NCBI GenBank assembly: GCA_018657655.1
Contig: JABHWQ010000358.1
Location: 1-40,691 of the forward strand
Direction of reading: 5' to 3'
From: Chloroflexota bacterium
Lineage (GTDB): Bacteria > Chloroflexota > Dehalococcoidia > SZUA-161 > SpSt-899
DNA: 40,691 nt
The notes below the pieces were generated by a model that saw nothing but the letters and a program-made list of their open reading frames with translations, searched no databases and was not told the DNA's origin. Numbering within the stretch: position 1 is the first letter of the stretch; every line of letters begins with the position of its first letter. The position numbers were made by a program, and so were the translations under genes. This document shows positions 34,180 through 40,691 of this stretch, one piece after another.

Positions 34180-34953
34180 ATGCCTACTAAGAAAGTCACC
34201 GTGATTATCCCCGCGCGGATGGGCTCCTCCAGATTCCCCGGCAAACCTTTGGCCAAGATACTTGATCTACCGATGATTGAACATGTACGAAGACGAGTCA
34301 CCATCTGTGGTATTGCCGATGAAATCTATGTTGCCACTTGTGATGATGAAATCAAGGAAGTTGTTGAGTCGTATGGGGGAAAAGTTATCATGACTGCCCA
34401 CACGCATGAAAGATGTACCGATCGGATAGAGGAAGCTGCCTCGGTCATTAATGCGGACATCGTGGTCAATGTGCAAGGGGACGAACCTTTACTATTCTCT
34501 GGGGCGGTTCGTGATGTTGCTCAGCCCTTGGTAGAAAGCAGTGATACATCTTGCTCCTGTTTGGTTTATCCCATTGTTGACCTAGCGGAATTGGGTAATA
34601 TCAACGTTGTGAAATCGGTCCTCTCCCAAAACAATCAAATCATGTACTTGTCTCGATCGCCTATTCCCCATTTCGAGGAAAATGAAAATTACCCTCTTTA
34701 CAAGCAATCAGGGATAATGGCGTTTCAGAAAAACTTTCTGCATAAATACTCACGCCTTGCGCCGACTCCTCTGGAAAAGGCAGAGTCCGTGGATATGTTG
34801 CGGATACTGGAACATGGATACGATATTCTAGGAGTTGTTACACCATACGAAACTCAGGGGGTTGACGTACCGGAAGATATCCAAAGAGTCGAACGAATAT
34901 TGTCCGAAGATGAAACACAGCGAAATCTCTATGAGAGGATACTGAATCTGTGA
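34180..34953 (+). CDS. kdsB: KdsB-type 3-deoxy-D-manno-octulosonate cytidylyltransferase
   Basis: A 257-residue CTP-dependent transferase activating a 3-deoxy-2-ulosonic acid as the CMP-sugar. IIPARMGSSRFPGKPLAKI is the CTP-binding loop, VNVQGDEPLL the metal aspartate region, LSRSPIPHF and SPLEK-like TPLEKAESVDMLRILEHG bind the acid, and TQGVDVPEDIQRVERIL closes the protein. In E. coli KdsB the corresponding middle segment reads HLGIYGY, whereas here it is QSGIMAF, so the sugar may not be Kdo itself. Its neighbours are aldolase, phosphatase and dehydrogenases rather than kdsA/kdsD/waaA. Confidence 0.88.
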   Translation: MPTKKVTVIIPARMGSSRFPGKPLAKILDLPMIEHVRRRVTICGIADEIYVATCDDEIKEVVESYGGKVIMTAHTHERCTDRIEEAASVINADIVVNVQGDEPLLFSGAVRDVAQPLVESSDTSCSCLVYPIVDLAELGNINVVKSVLSQNNQIMYLSRSPIPHFEENENYPLYKQSGIMAFQKNFLHKYSRLAPTPLEKAESVDMLRILEHGYDILGVVTPYETQGVDVPEDIQRVERILSEDETQRNLYERILNL

Positions 34954-35873
34954 AGCCGAAGATATTCGTAGCGCTATCGACGTTTGCGGAATTCGGGGAT
35001 GCACCTCTCAAGCTTCTTGATAAGAGTGGAATAGAGTATTCCTTAAATACACTAGGGCGACGCTTAGTCAGAGAGGAAACCGTTGAGATGGGCAGGGATT
35101 ACGAAGGGATTATTGCTGGTGTCGAGCCTTACGATGACTATGTTCTCGATCGACTTCCTAGACTGCGTTGTATCAGCCGCTGTGGTGTTGGCGTAGATAA
35201 CATAGCTTTAGAGAAAGCCAAAAAGAACGGAATAGTCGTTAGAAATACACCGGATGTAGTAGTATTGCCTGTTGTTGAATTGACGATTGCTATGATCTTT
35301 GACCTGCTTCGCAAATTGTCATATCATACGAGTTTGCTGAGATCGAAGCGTTGGGAAAAGAAAGCGGGTAATTTACTGACCGGCAAAACTGTAGGAGTTG
35401 TAGGTCTGGGAAGGATCGGTAAAAGGGTTGCCGAGACTCTGAAGAAATTAGACGCCGATGTATGCGGGGCGGATCTGTTTCCGGATTTGGATTGGGCGAA
35501 AAGGGTGGGTGTCCGAATCATTTCTACAGAATCGCTGTTGAGCGAATGCGATCTCGTGAGTATTCATGTTTCGCTTCTGGCAGATCAGAGGTTCGTCCTG
35601 GGTCAAAAAGAAATCGCAAGTATGAGAGAGGGCTCATTTGTTGTCAATGTTTCCCGGGGTGGCGTCATCGATGAAAATGCATTGTACAATGCATTGAAAG
35701 TACATCATCTCGAAGGTGCGGCATTAGATGTATTTCAAGAAGAACCATATACTGGTCCATTGTGCGATCTCGATAATGTTGTGTTGACTCCCCATTTGGC
35801 AACTTTGACACGGGAATCAAGGGTACAGATGGAAACTGAAGCGGTAGAAAATTTACTGGATGCGTTGAAATAA
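34950..35873 (+). CDS. D-isomer-specific 2-hydroxyacid dehydrogenase (phosphoglycerate dehydrogenase-like)
   Basis: A 307-residue NAD-dependent dehydrogenase. VGVVGLGRIGKRV is the NAD loop, followed by the acidic AD after strand 2. The catalytic set is seen: Arg in VNVSRGGVIDE, Glu in FQEEPYTGP and His in LTPHLATLT. RCISRCGVGVDNI lies in the substrate domain. It lacks the C-terminal ACT domain of many SerA enzymes. The GTG start overlaps the kdsB stop by 4 bp, so it is expected to act with the CMP-transferase, perhaps supplying a hydroxy- or keto-acid precursor or reducing a keto acid. Last gene of the block. Confidence 0.85.
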   Translation: MKPKIFVALSTFAEFGDAPLKLLDKSGIEYSLNTLGRRLVREETVEMGRDYEGIIAGVEPYDDYVLDRLPRLRCISRCGVGVDNIALEKAKKNGIVVRNTPDVVVLPVVELTIAMIFDLLRKLSYHTSLLRSKRWEKKAGNLLTGKTVGVVGLGRIGKRVAETLKKLDADVCGADLFPDLDWAKRVGVRIISTESLLSECDLVSIHVSLLADQRFVLGQKEIASMREGSFVVNVSRGGVIDENALYNALKVHHLEGAALDVFQEEPYTGPLCDLDNVVLTPHLATLTRESRVQMETEAVENLLDALK

Positions 35874-35925
35874 CAACAAGACATTATTGAAGAGATGAAT
35901 CAGTCTGATACATGAGGAAGACGAA

Positions 35926-37341
35926 ATGAACATTTTGCTAATCTTTCCGGATATCCATTCTTTTCATGATGATCCCTACACCCCTGGGCTCGATTGTATT
36001 GCAACGTATCTAAAATCCTTTGGGCATGAAGTGAGATTAGAATACGTGTCATCCACCGATCAATTTAAGGATGTTGTCGATACTGTTAAAAGCTTCGCTC
36101 CCAGGATAGTCGGGTTCACCTCTGTAGAAACCCAGTTTCGATATGTCAAAGTGCTTTCCAGATTGATAAAGGAAAACCATGAATGCATCACCGTTTGTGG
36201 CGGGGTCTTTGTGACGCTTTTTCCTGAAGTAATACGAGAAGCGGAAAATCTTGATGGTGTAATAGTAGGAGAGGGTGAGATTGCTTTCGCTGAACTTATA
36301 GAAAAGGTGGGGAAAGGAGAGGCCTATCGCGATATCAATAACTACTGCTACTATGATAAGTCATCTGACCAAATCGTGAAAAACCCCTTGAATCCAATAG
36401 TAGAGAATTTAGATCGATTTCCGTTTCCGAATAGATCGATTTTTGATTTTCAACGTATCATAGATACCAAGGATTACGTACCTTTTTATTTTAGCCGTGG
36501 ATGTCCGTATAGTTGTAGTTACTGTTGTAATCACGCTCTTGGGAAAGTATATGGGGGCAGTGTTAACAAAGTCAGACGTAGAAGCGTAGCTAATTGCATG
36601 GAAGAAATCGAACATGTTTTTTCGAATCACAACATACCCAAAAGTGCGTTTCTCTTGTTTGGTGATGATCTCTTTACCCAAGATAAGAAATGGCTTGGAG
36701 AATTCTTAGGAGAGTACAAGAAGAACTATCGACTCCCATTTTCTTGTAGCACTCGATCGAACATCTGTTCTGACGATATGTTCGCTAGCCTTAAAGATGC
36801 AGGGTGTCTAAGGGTATTGATGAGCATAGAATCAGGAAATGATTTTATCAGGAATGAAGTGATGAAGCGGAGTATATCGAAAGAACAGATATTCAATTCC
36901 TTCAAGTGGGCCCATAAAAATGGCATAAAGACGAACGGTATATGTGTAATTGGAGTTCCTTGTGAGACACGGGAGATGATCGAAGAAACTATTGATGTGG
37001 TGGCGAAAACATACACTGAAGGCTGTGGTGTCAATGTGTTTTATCCCTATAAAGGCACGGAGTTGCATAGAATCTGTGAGGAAAACAACTTTTTGCCCGA
37101 TACTATAGGGGACCTCGAAGAAAGGAAAGAATCGATGCTGAATTTACCAACGATTTCTAAAGAGGAATTGGTCTATTTTCATGACAATTGGAAGAGACTG
37201 ATTGTCAAACGCAGGTCTTTATCGTACAGAGTCAAATATCGAGCTAAGAACATACCACATTTCTTCTTTCGGAAGATATCTCAGATTAGTCCCGGACTAG
37301 CAAAATTCATAAAGAAAATAGTAAAACGGAAGCCGTTCTAA
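35926..37341 (+). CDS. B12-binding-domain radical SAM protein
   Basis: A 471-residue protein. Residues 1-135 form a Rossmann-like cobalamin-binding domain (ILLIFPDIHS, VGFTSVETQF, CGGVFVTLFPE, VGEGEIAFAELI). The radical SAM core follows, with [4Fe-4S] cysteines 193, 197 and 200 in SRGCPYSCSYCCN, then LFGDDLF and MSIESGNDF for SAM binding. The C-terminal tail is rich in Lys/Arg. Such enzymes methylate unactivated carbon or phosphorus, or rearrange skeletons. In a glycan locus it may add a C-methyl group to a sugar or lipid. Stands 52 bp after the preceding gene, downstream of the acid-sugar block. Confidence 0.85.
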   Translation: MNILLIFPDIHSFHDDPYTPGLDCIATYLKSFGHEVRLEYVSSTDQFKDVVDTVKSFAPRIVGFTSVETQFRYVKVLSRLIKENHECITVCGGVFVTLFPEVIREAENLDGVIVGEGEIAFAELIEKVGKGEAYRDINNYCYYDKSSDQIVKNPLNPIVENLDRFPFPNRSIFDFQRIIDTKDYVPFYFSRGCPYSCSYCCNHALGKVYGGSVNKVRRRSVANCMEEIEHVFSNHNIPKSAFLLFGDDLFTQDKKWLGEFLGEYKKNYRLPFSCSTRSNICSDDMFASLKDAGCLRVLMSIESGNDFIRNEVMKRSISKEQIFNSFKWAHKNGIKTNGICVIGVPCETREMIEETIDVVAKTYTEGCGVNVFYPYKGTELHRICEENNFLPDTIGDLEERKESMLNLPTISKEELVYFHDNWKRLIVKRRSLSYRVKYRAKNIPHFFFRKISQISPGLAKFIKKIVKRKPF

Positions 37342-37403
37342 TAGCACGTTTTGGGCTTGGTTGTGGGAGATAACAGTATTATAGAATAGCAAGGTGTATT
37401 AGC

Positions 37404-37790
37404 ATGACAGAATCCCGACATAAAATCGCCTTTATTGTTCCCACAAGAAATCGTTTTGAACTTCCGACCCAACTGTTAGACAGCCTTCAGATCCAAAGTA
37501 TTCAAGCTGATCAGGTTGTTGTGTCAGATGGGAGCTATGAACCTATAGAACCTAATATCAGAGGGTTTCTTTCCCCCAATATTGAATGTATGAGGGCATT
37601 CCCTCCCGGATTGACCAAGCAACGCAACGCAGGGATTCGGGCATTGGGGGCGGATATAACGCTGGCTGGTTTTTTGGACGATGACATGGTTTTTGGAAAT
37701 GATGCGATTGAGTCCATGCTGCGTTTTTGGGAGCACTGTGAGGATGCTGAAGGTACTTGGATTCGTGCTTTGTGCAAACGAAAACAATAG
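37404..37790 (+). pseudogene. Truncated family 2 glycosyltransferase
   Basis: Residues 1-112 match the start of the intact glycosyltransferase at 39561: IAFIVPTRNRFELPTQLL against IALIIPTRNRPELLEKLL, then FPPGLTKQRNAGI against FPPSLAKQRNEGI, and FLDDDM against YLDDDI. Similarity stops at about residue 112. A +1 frame then reads LGFVLCANENN for a few codons before a stop, hinting at a frameshift. The acceptor-binding C-terminal ~190 residues are missing, and the next gene starts 38 bp later, so this copy cannot be active. Confidence 0.72.
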
Positions 37791-37827
37791 CCGCGAAACA
37801 TAGTCAGAGGCTATAAATGTAACTGAT

Positions 37828-38448
37828 ATGAAATATGCTAATCCTGTGAATCTCACCAAAGTCCTGCTAAATGAACTCCGCGCAGTTAGTTCGTTTTGGC
37901 TGAAGTGGATGCCCGGAAATGTTGGCGCTAAGTTGAGATATTCAATTTACAAGAGGAGATTCAAATCCTGTGGGGAAAGAGTCGATATTCCAGAAGGATG
38001 CACGATTTGGGGATTCCAAAACATAGAGGTGGGTAGTGGTATTGGGATGGGCCAGGGCTCTCTGATTTATGCTGGTTTACATGGGGGTAGCGAAAGGATC
38101 GTAATTGGCAACAAGGTTTCTTTGAATTCGAATGTAATGATCAACGCGGATAAAGGCGGTGAAATTATTATTGGTGATAACACAATTATTGGGCCAAATG
38201 TCGTGATAAGAGCCAGCAATCATCATTATGAGAAAACTGATATTCCGATAAAAGGTCAGGGGCACCTATCCGGAACAATAAATATCAAAGAGGATGTTTG
38301 GATTGGAGCAAATGCGGTCGTTTTACCAAACGTAAACATTGGGAAGGGTGCAATCATTGCTGCTGGCGCTGTAGTTGTCAAAGATATCGATGTCTATGAA
38401 ATTGTAGGAGGAGTTCCTGCGAATCGAATTGGCTCAAGGATAAAATAG
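37828..38448 (+). CDS. Hexapeptide-repeat acetyltransferase (maltose O-acetyltransferase/CapG-like)
   Basis: A 206-residue left-handed beta-helix protein. Repeated hexapeptides include IVIGNKVSLNSNV, IIIGDNTIIGPNVVI and VWIGANAVVLPNVNIGKGAIIAAGAVV. The conserved RASNHHYEK contributes the catalytic histidine. The C-terminal IVGGVPANRIG is typical of the NodL/LacA-type family. It transfers acetyl from acetyl-CoA to a sugar hydroxyl. Located between the two family 2 glycosyltransferase genes. Confidence 0.85.
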   Translation: MKYANPVNLTKVLLNELRAVSSFWLKWMPGNVGAKLRYSIYKRRFKSCGERVDIPEGCTIWGFQNIEVGSGIGMGQGSLIYAGLHGGSERIVIGNKVSLNSNVMINADKGGEIIIGDNTIIGPNVVIRASNHHYEKTDIPIKGQGHLSGTINIKEDVWIGANAVVLPNVNIGKGAIIAAGAVVVKDIDVYEIVGGVPANRIGSRIK

Positions 38449-38482
38449 GTTTGAAGCCCTGAAGAATTGCAGCTAGAGTCTG

Positions 38483-39499
38483 GTGCGAGAAAAGGAAATG
38501 GGAACAACGGAAATAGTCAATGAACTTTATGATCGCTACTATATCCACGATAGTACGCCTGAAGATGTCATTTCATCTCATTGGAAACATTACCAGAGCC
38601 AGGTAAAAGTTCGTATCTCTGAAGGGAATATCGAGTCACTTGTTGGGAGTGCTTTTGGAGATTTGGAACAGCGGGCTATTACTAACCGAATGTTATCATG
38701 GCTGACTATTGGTAGCTACTGGCTAAGATTGCCACGCAAAAAGGAGATTTTGCAGCTGATCAAGTCTTCGATTGATCTTACCAAAAGAATGGGGCTACCG
38801 TTTACATATGATTGCTTTCGCCAGGTTTGTTCATTAGTGCGTGTGAACCAATACATCACTGAAAAGAACTTGGATGCCAATCCAAATGTCATAATCATTG
38901 GTGATGGTTATGGTTTTCTTGCTTCACTAATTAAAGAAATATATCCGGGCTCAACTATTTTGTTAGTTGATCTTGGTAGGATTTTGCTGTTTCAAGCCTA
39001 TTATTGTGGCAAGGCACATCCTCACCGATCCCACTTCTTGATGAAGGGAATTGAAGAATTCGATCAAAAAGATTCAAGCCATGATTTTGTGTACTGTCCG
39101 GCAGAACATCTGAGATTTGCGAAGAACCAGTCATTTGACCTGGCAATAAATATCGCATCTATGCAAGAAATGAACCAACAGTCCATTTTGGGATATTTCT
39201 CTTTCTTACGCGAACATCTGAATCCGGATAACCTCTTCTATTGCTGCAATCGGGAAGAAAAGACTATGCCTGGAGGCGAGATATCGAGATTCCTTGAATA
39301 TCCCTGGCGTGAAAAGGATGTCCATTTGGTTGACGAATACTGCCACTGGTACAGATATTTTCTATCGCTTCATAGAACACAGAATGGGCCCAAAATCCTG
39401 AATTCTAGGATTCCATTGGTTAATTACTTCGATGGGCTCATCAGGCATAGACTGACTGTTCTTGAAACGACTGATGATTGTAACATCGGAGAGGAGTGA
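38483..39499 (+). CDS. Putative sugar O-methyltransferase
   Basis: A 338-residue protein resembling putative sugar O-methyltransferases found in glycan loci. VIIIGDGYGFLASLI (about residues 136-150) is a plausible SAM motif I, ILLVDLG follows as the post-strand 2 acidic motif, and FDLAINIASMQEMNQ fits motif IV. The GTG at 38483 gives the longest frame. The ATG at 38498 has AAGGA only 1 nt upstream, too close for a normal ribosome site, so the start is unsettled. The final residues overlap a spurious upstream extension of the next gene. Confidence 0.65.
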   Translation: MREKEMGTTEIVNELYDRYYIHDSTPEDVISSHWKHYQSQVKVRISEGNIESLVGSAFGDLEQRAITNRMLSWLTIGSYWLRLPRKKEILQLIKSSIDLTKRMGLPFTYDCFRQVCSLVRVNQYITEKNLDANPNVIIIGDGYGFLASLIKEIYPGSTILLVDLGRILLFQAYYCGKAHPHRSHFLMKGIEEFDQKDSSHDFVYCPAEHLRFAKNQSFDLAINIASMQEMNQQSILGYFSFLREHLNPDNLFYCCNREEKTMPGGEISRFLEYPWREKDVHLVDEYCHWYRYFLSLHRTQNGPKILNSRIPLVNYFDGLIRHRLTVLETTDDCNIGEE

Positions 39500-39560
39500 G
39501 TACAGAAGAAAAGCTGTTCACATACCGCAGGCAGTATTCCAAGCGAGGTACAAATGGACC

Positions 39561-40505
39561 ATGACTGAATTCCGTCATCGAATTGCCCTCATCATTCCTA
39601 CAAGGAATCGGCCTGAACTTCTAGAGAAATTGCTGCAAAGCCTCCAACACCAGACGGTCCATGCCAGTCAGGTAATTGTTGTAGATGGAAGTGACGAGCC
39701 AGTAGAAACAGTCACAAAGCGGTTTGCTATCCCTGGTATTTCTTATGTAAGAGTTTTCCCGCCCAGCTTAGCGAAGCAACGAAACGAGGGCATCAAAACT
39801 CTGAATGATGATATCACACTGGCTGGCTATCTAGATGACGACATCATACTTGACAAAGACGCTATCGAAGCTATGCTTCGTTATTGGGAAGAATGCCCTG
39901 ATGATGTGGGAGGCAGTTCGTTTCACATTACCAACAACGAGCTGGCCAGCCCATTGGTGAGAATACCTGGGAAATTGCTGGGAAAACTATTCTGGTGCGA
40001 TGATTTCGGGCAAGGCAAAGTCCTCAGGTCCGGGTTCGCGACGCCGGTTATACCGGTGCTGAAAGATACCTATACGGAATGGCTATGCGGAGGAGCTACC
40101 GTTTGGAAAAAGGAGATTCTAGAAGACTCGAAATACGATGAAAAGTTGGGAGGTTCATCCTACGTCGAAGATATCGACTTTAGTTTTAGAGCGGCCAAAC
40201 ACTACAGATTAGTAGTTATACATGGTGCAAAAGTGCAACATTACCCTCCCCCATTTAATCCAAGGAAAAGTTATTTAATGGGGAGAATGAATGTGCATCA
40301 CCACTACCATTTTGTAAGAAAGAACCCTGAGCTTTCGGTACCTTTATTCTATTGGGCGATACTCGGCGAGGCTATCATTCTTCTTTTTGCCAGTATCCCA
40401 AGACGCAGTTCCTATGGGATTTACAAAGCGTTTGGGAACATAGCTGGGTTGTTTGATTTGATGCGGAGAAGACACTTCCAAACAGACCAGGAGTTCAGAA
40501 AATAG
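39561..40505 (+). CDS. Family 2 glycosyltransferase
   Basis: A 314-residue GT-A enzyme using a nucleotide-sugar donor. IALIIPTRNRPELLEKLL binds the nucleotide, DGSDEP and LAGYLDDDIILD hold the metal DxD, LCGGATVWKKEIL and SSYVEDIDFSFRA give the acceptor and catalytic ED motif. A C-terminal hydrophobic segment (LFYWAILGEAIILLFASI) may sit at the membrane. An in-frame ATG at 39462 would overlap the previous gene. The start at 39561 matches the N-terminus of the truncated paralogue at 37404 and is preferred; GAGG 12 nt upstream is a loosely spaced ribosome site. Confidence 0.87.
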   Translation: MTEFRHRIALIIPTRNRPELLEKLLQSLQHQTVHASQVIVVDGSDEPVETVTKRFAIPGISYVRVFPPSLAKQRNEGIKTLNDDITLAGYLDDDIILDKDAIEAMLRYWEECPDDVGGSSFHITNNELASPLVRIPGKLLGKLFWCDDFGQGKVLRSGFATPVIPVLKDTYTEWLCGGATVWKKEILEDSKYDEKLGGSSYVEDIDFSFRAAKHYRLVVIHGAKVQHYPPPFNPRKSYLMGRMNVHHHYHFVRKNPELSVPLFYWAILGEAIILLFASIPRRSSYGIYKAFGNIAGLFDLMRRRHFQTDQEFRK

Positions 40506-40551
40506 GGGCGCACGCCTACGTAAACATGCTGGTTACTTTGCGATCCCTATC

Positions 40552-40625
40552 TGTTTTTGGCAACTAAAAAGGGACCCACCTTCGGCCATTATAAGGGGGA
40601 CCACCTAACAGGTTAAAGTTAGCCA
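40552..40625. mobile_element. Terminal region of an IS21-family element
   Basis: The end appears to begin with TGTTTTTGGCAAC at 40552. It contains two similar blocks, AAAAAGGGACCCACCTT (40566-40582) and AAGGGGGACCACCT (40593-40606), like the multiple terminal repeats of IS21 elements. The istB tail lies just inside. The exact boundary is inferred and the other end is outside the window. Confidence 0.55.
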
Positions 40626-40691
40626 TCAAGTCATTGTGCATTCCCTCAATCTCAGGTTTTCCTTGAAGCGGTAGCTGTCACCGTTCATTTC
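40626..40691 (-). CDS. istB: IstB-like IS21 ATP-binding helper, C-terminal end only
   Basis: Reading leftward from the right edge, the - strand frame encodes EMNGDSYRFKENLRLREC and ends at a TGA at 40628-40626. The phrase MNGDSYRFKE is typical of the last residues of IstB, the AAA+ helper of IS21 transposition. Only 21 residues are visible; the rest lies beyond the window. The recognisable tail plus the adjacent IS21-like terminal repeats support the call. Confidence 0.65.
   Translation of the reverse strand, partial: EMNGDSYRFKENLRLRECTMT

Noticed and set aside
39462..39560. A 33-codon N-terminal extension of the family 2 glycosyltransferase
   Set aside because: It overlaps the preceding gene, and the paralogue at 37404 begins at the position equivalent to 39561.
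1..40691. CRISPR arrays, tRNA or rRNA genes
   Set aside because: No regularly spaced repeats, tRNA arm pattern with a TTCGANTC-type loop or rRNA segments were found when reading both strands by eye.

Overview
The window is a surface-glycan biosynthesis island of about 37 kb, almost entirely on the + strand. On the left it joins acyl-CoA degradation genes, and on the right it ends at the edge of an IS21-family insertion sequence. The acyl-CoA genes are a DUF35 Zn-ribbon/OB-fold protein and two acyl-CoA dehydrogenases, the second closely resembling the glutaryl-CoA dehydrogenases of anaerobic aromatic degraders. They suggest an anaerobic or facultative acid- or aromatic-degrading bacterium, for example Desulfobacterota or a Dehalococcoidia-like Chloroflexota. 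No rRNA or other phylogenetic marker is present, so the placement is a guess. Base composition is moderate and starts are bacterial (ATG/GTG/TTG with GGAGG-type ribosome sites).

Layout. (1) 1-2902: acyl-CoA metabolism, with two good intrinsic terminators and a strong extended -10 promoter. (2) 3090-5489: an MsbA-type ABC exporter and a broken sulfotransferase. (3) 5539-14856: a nonulosonic (pseudaminic-type) acid pathway, comprising a 4,6-dehydratase, an epimerase-like SDR, an RmlD-like/PseC fusion, a class III aminotransferase, an aldo/keto reductase, an SpsF/PseF cytidylyltransferase, PseG and PseI. (4) 14858-21197: decoration genes, namely a TylF-like methyltransferase, a NeuD/PglD-like acyltransferase, a GH43-like propeller, WbqC, a FemAB-like transferase, a DegT-like aminotransferase and a GNAT. 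(5) 21204-27481: a large PFTS-motif protein, a decayed relative of it, a GT-B-like protein, a formyltransferase and a polysaccharide deacetylase. (6) 27693-35873: ten tightly packed genes behind their own promoter, comprising a Gfo/Idh/MocA oxidoreductase, a Zn-ribbon methyltransferase-like protein, a GmhA-like SIS isomerase, a transaldolase, an HpcH/HpaI pyruvate aldolase, a HAD phosphatase, two SDRs, a KdsB-type CMP-transferase and a D-2-hydroxyacid dehydrogenase. (7) 35926-40505: a B12/radical SAM protein, a truncated GT2, a hexapeptide acetyltransferase, a sugar O-methyltransferase-like protein and an intact GT2. (8) 40552-40691: an IS21 end with the C-terminus of IstB on the - strand.

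Together the genes would make at least two different CMP-activated acidic sugars (block 3 via PseF, block 6 via KdsB), decorate them (acyl, formyl, methyl, possibly aminoacyl) and polymerise them. Export may use the ABC protein. No Wzx, Wzy, Wzm/Wzt or flagellin gene is visible. The most novel part is block 6. It has CMP-transferase, phosphatase, isomerase, transaldolase and pyruvate-aldolase genes but no KdsA/NeuB PEP-dependent synthase. It therefore looks like an alternative, aldolase-based route to a CMP-3-deoxy-2-ulosonic acid.
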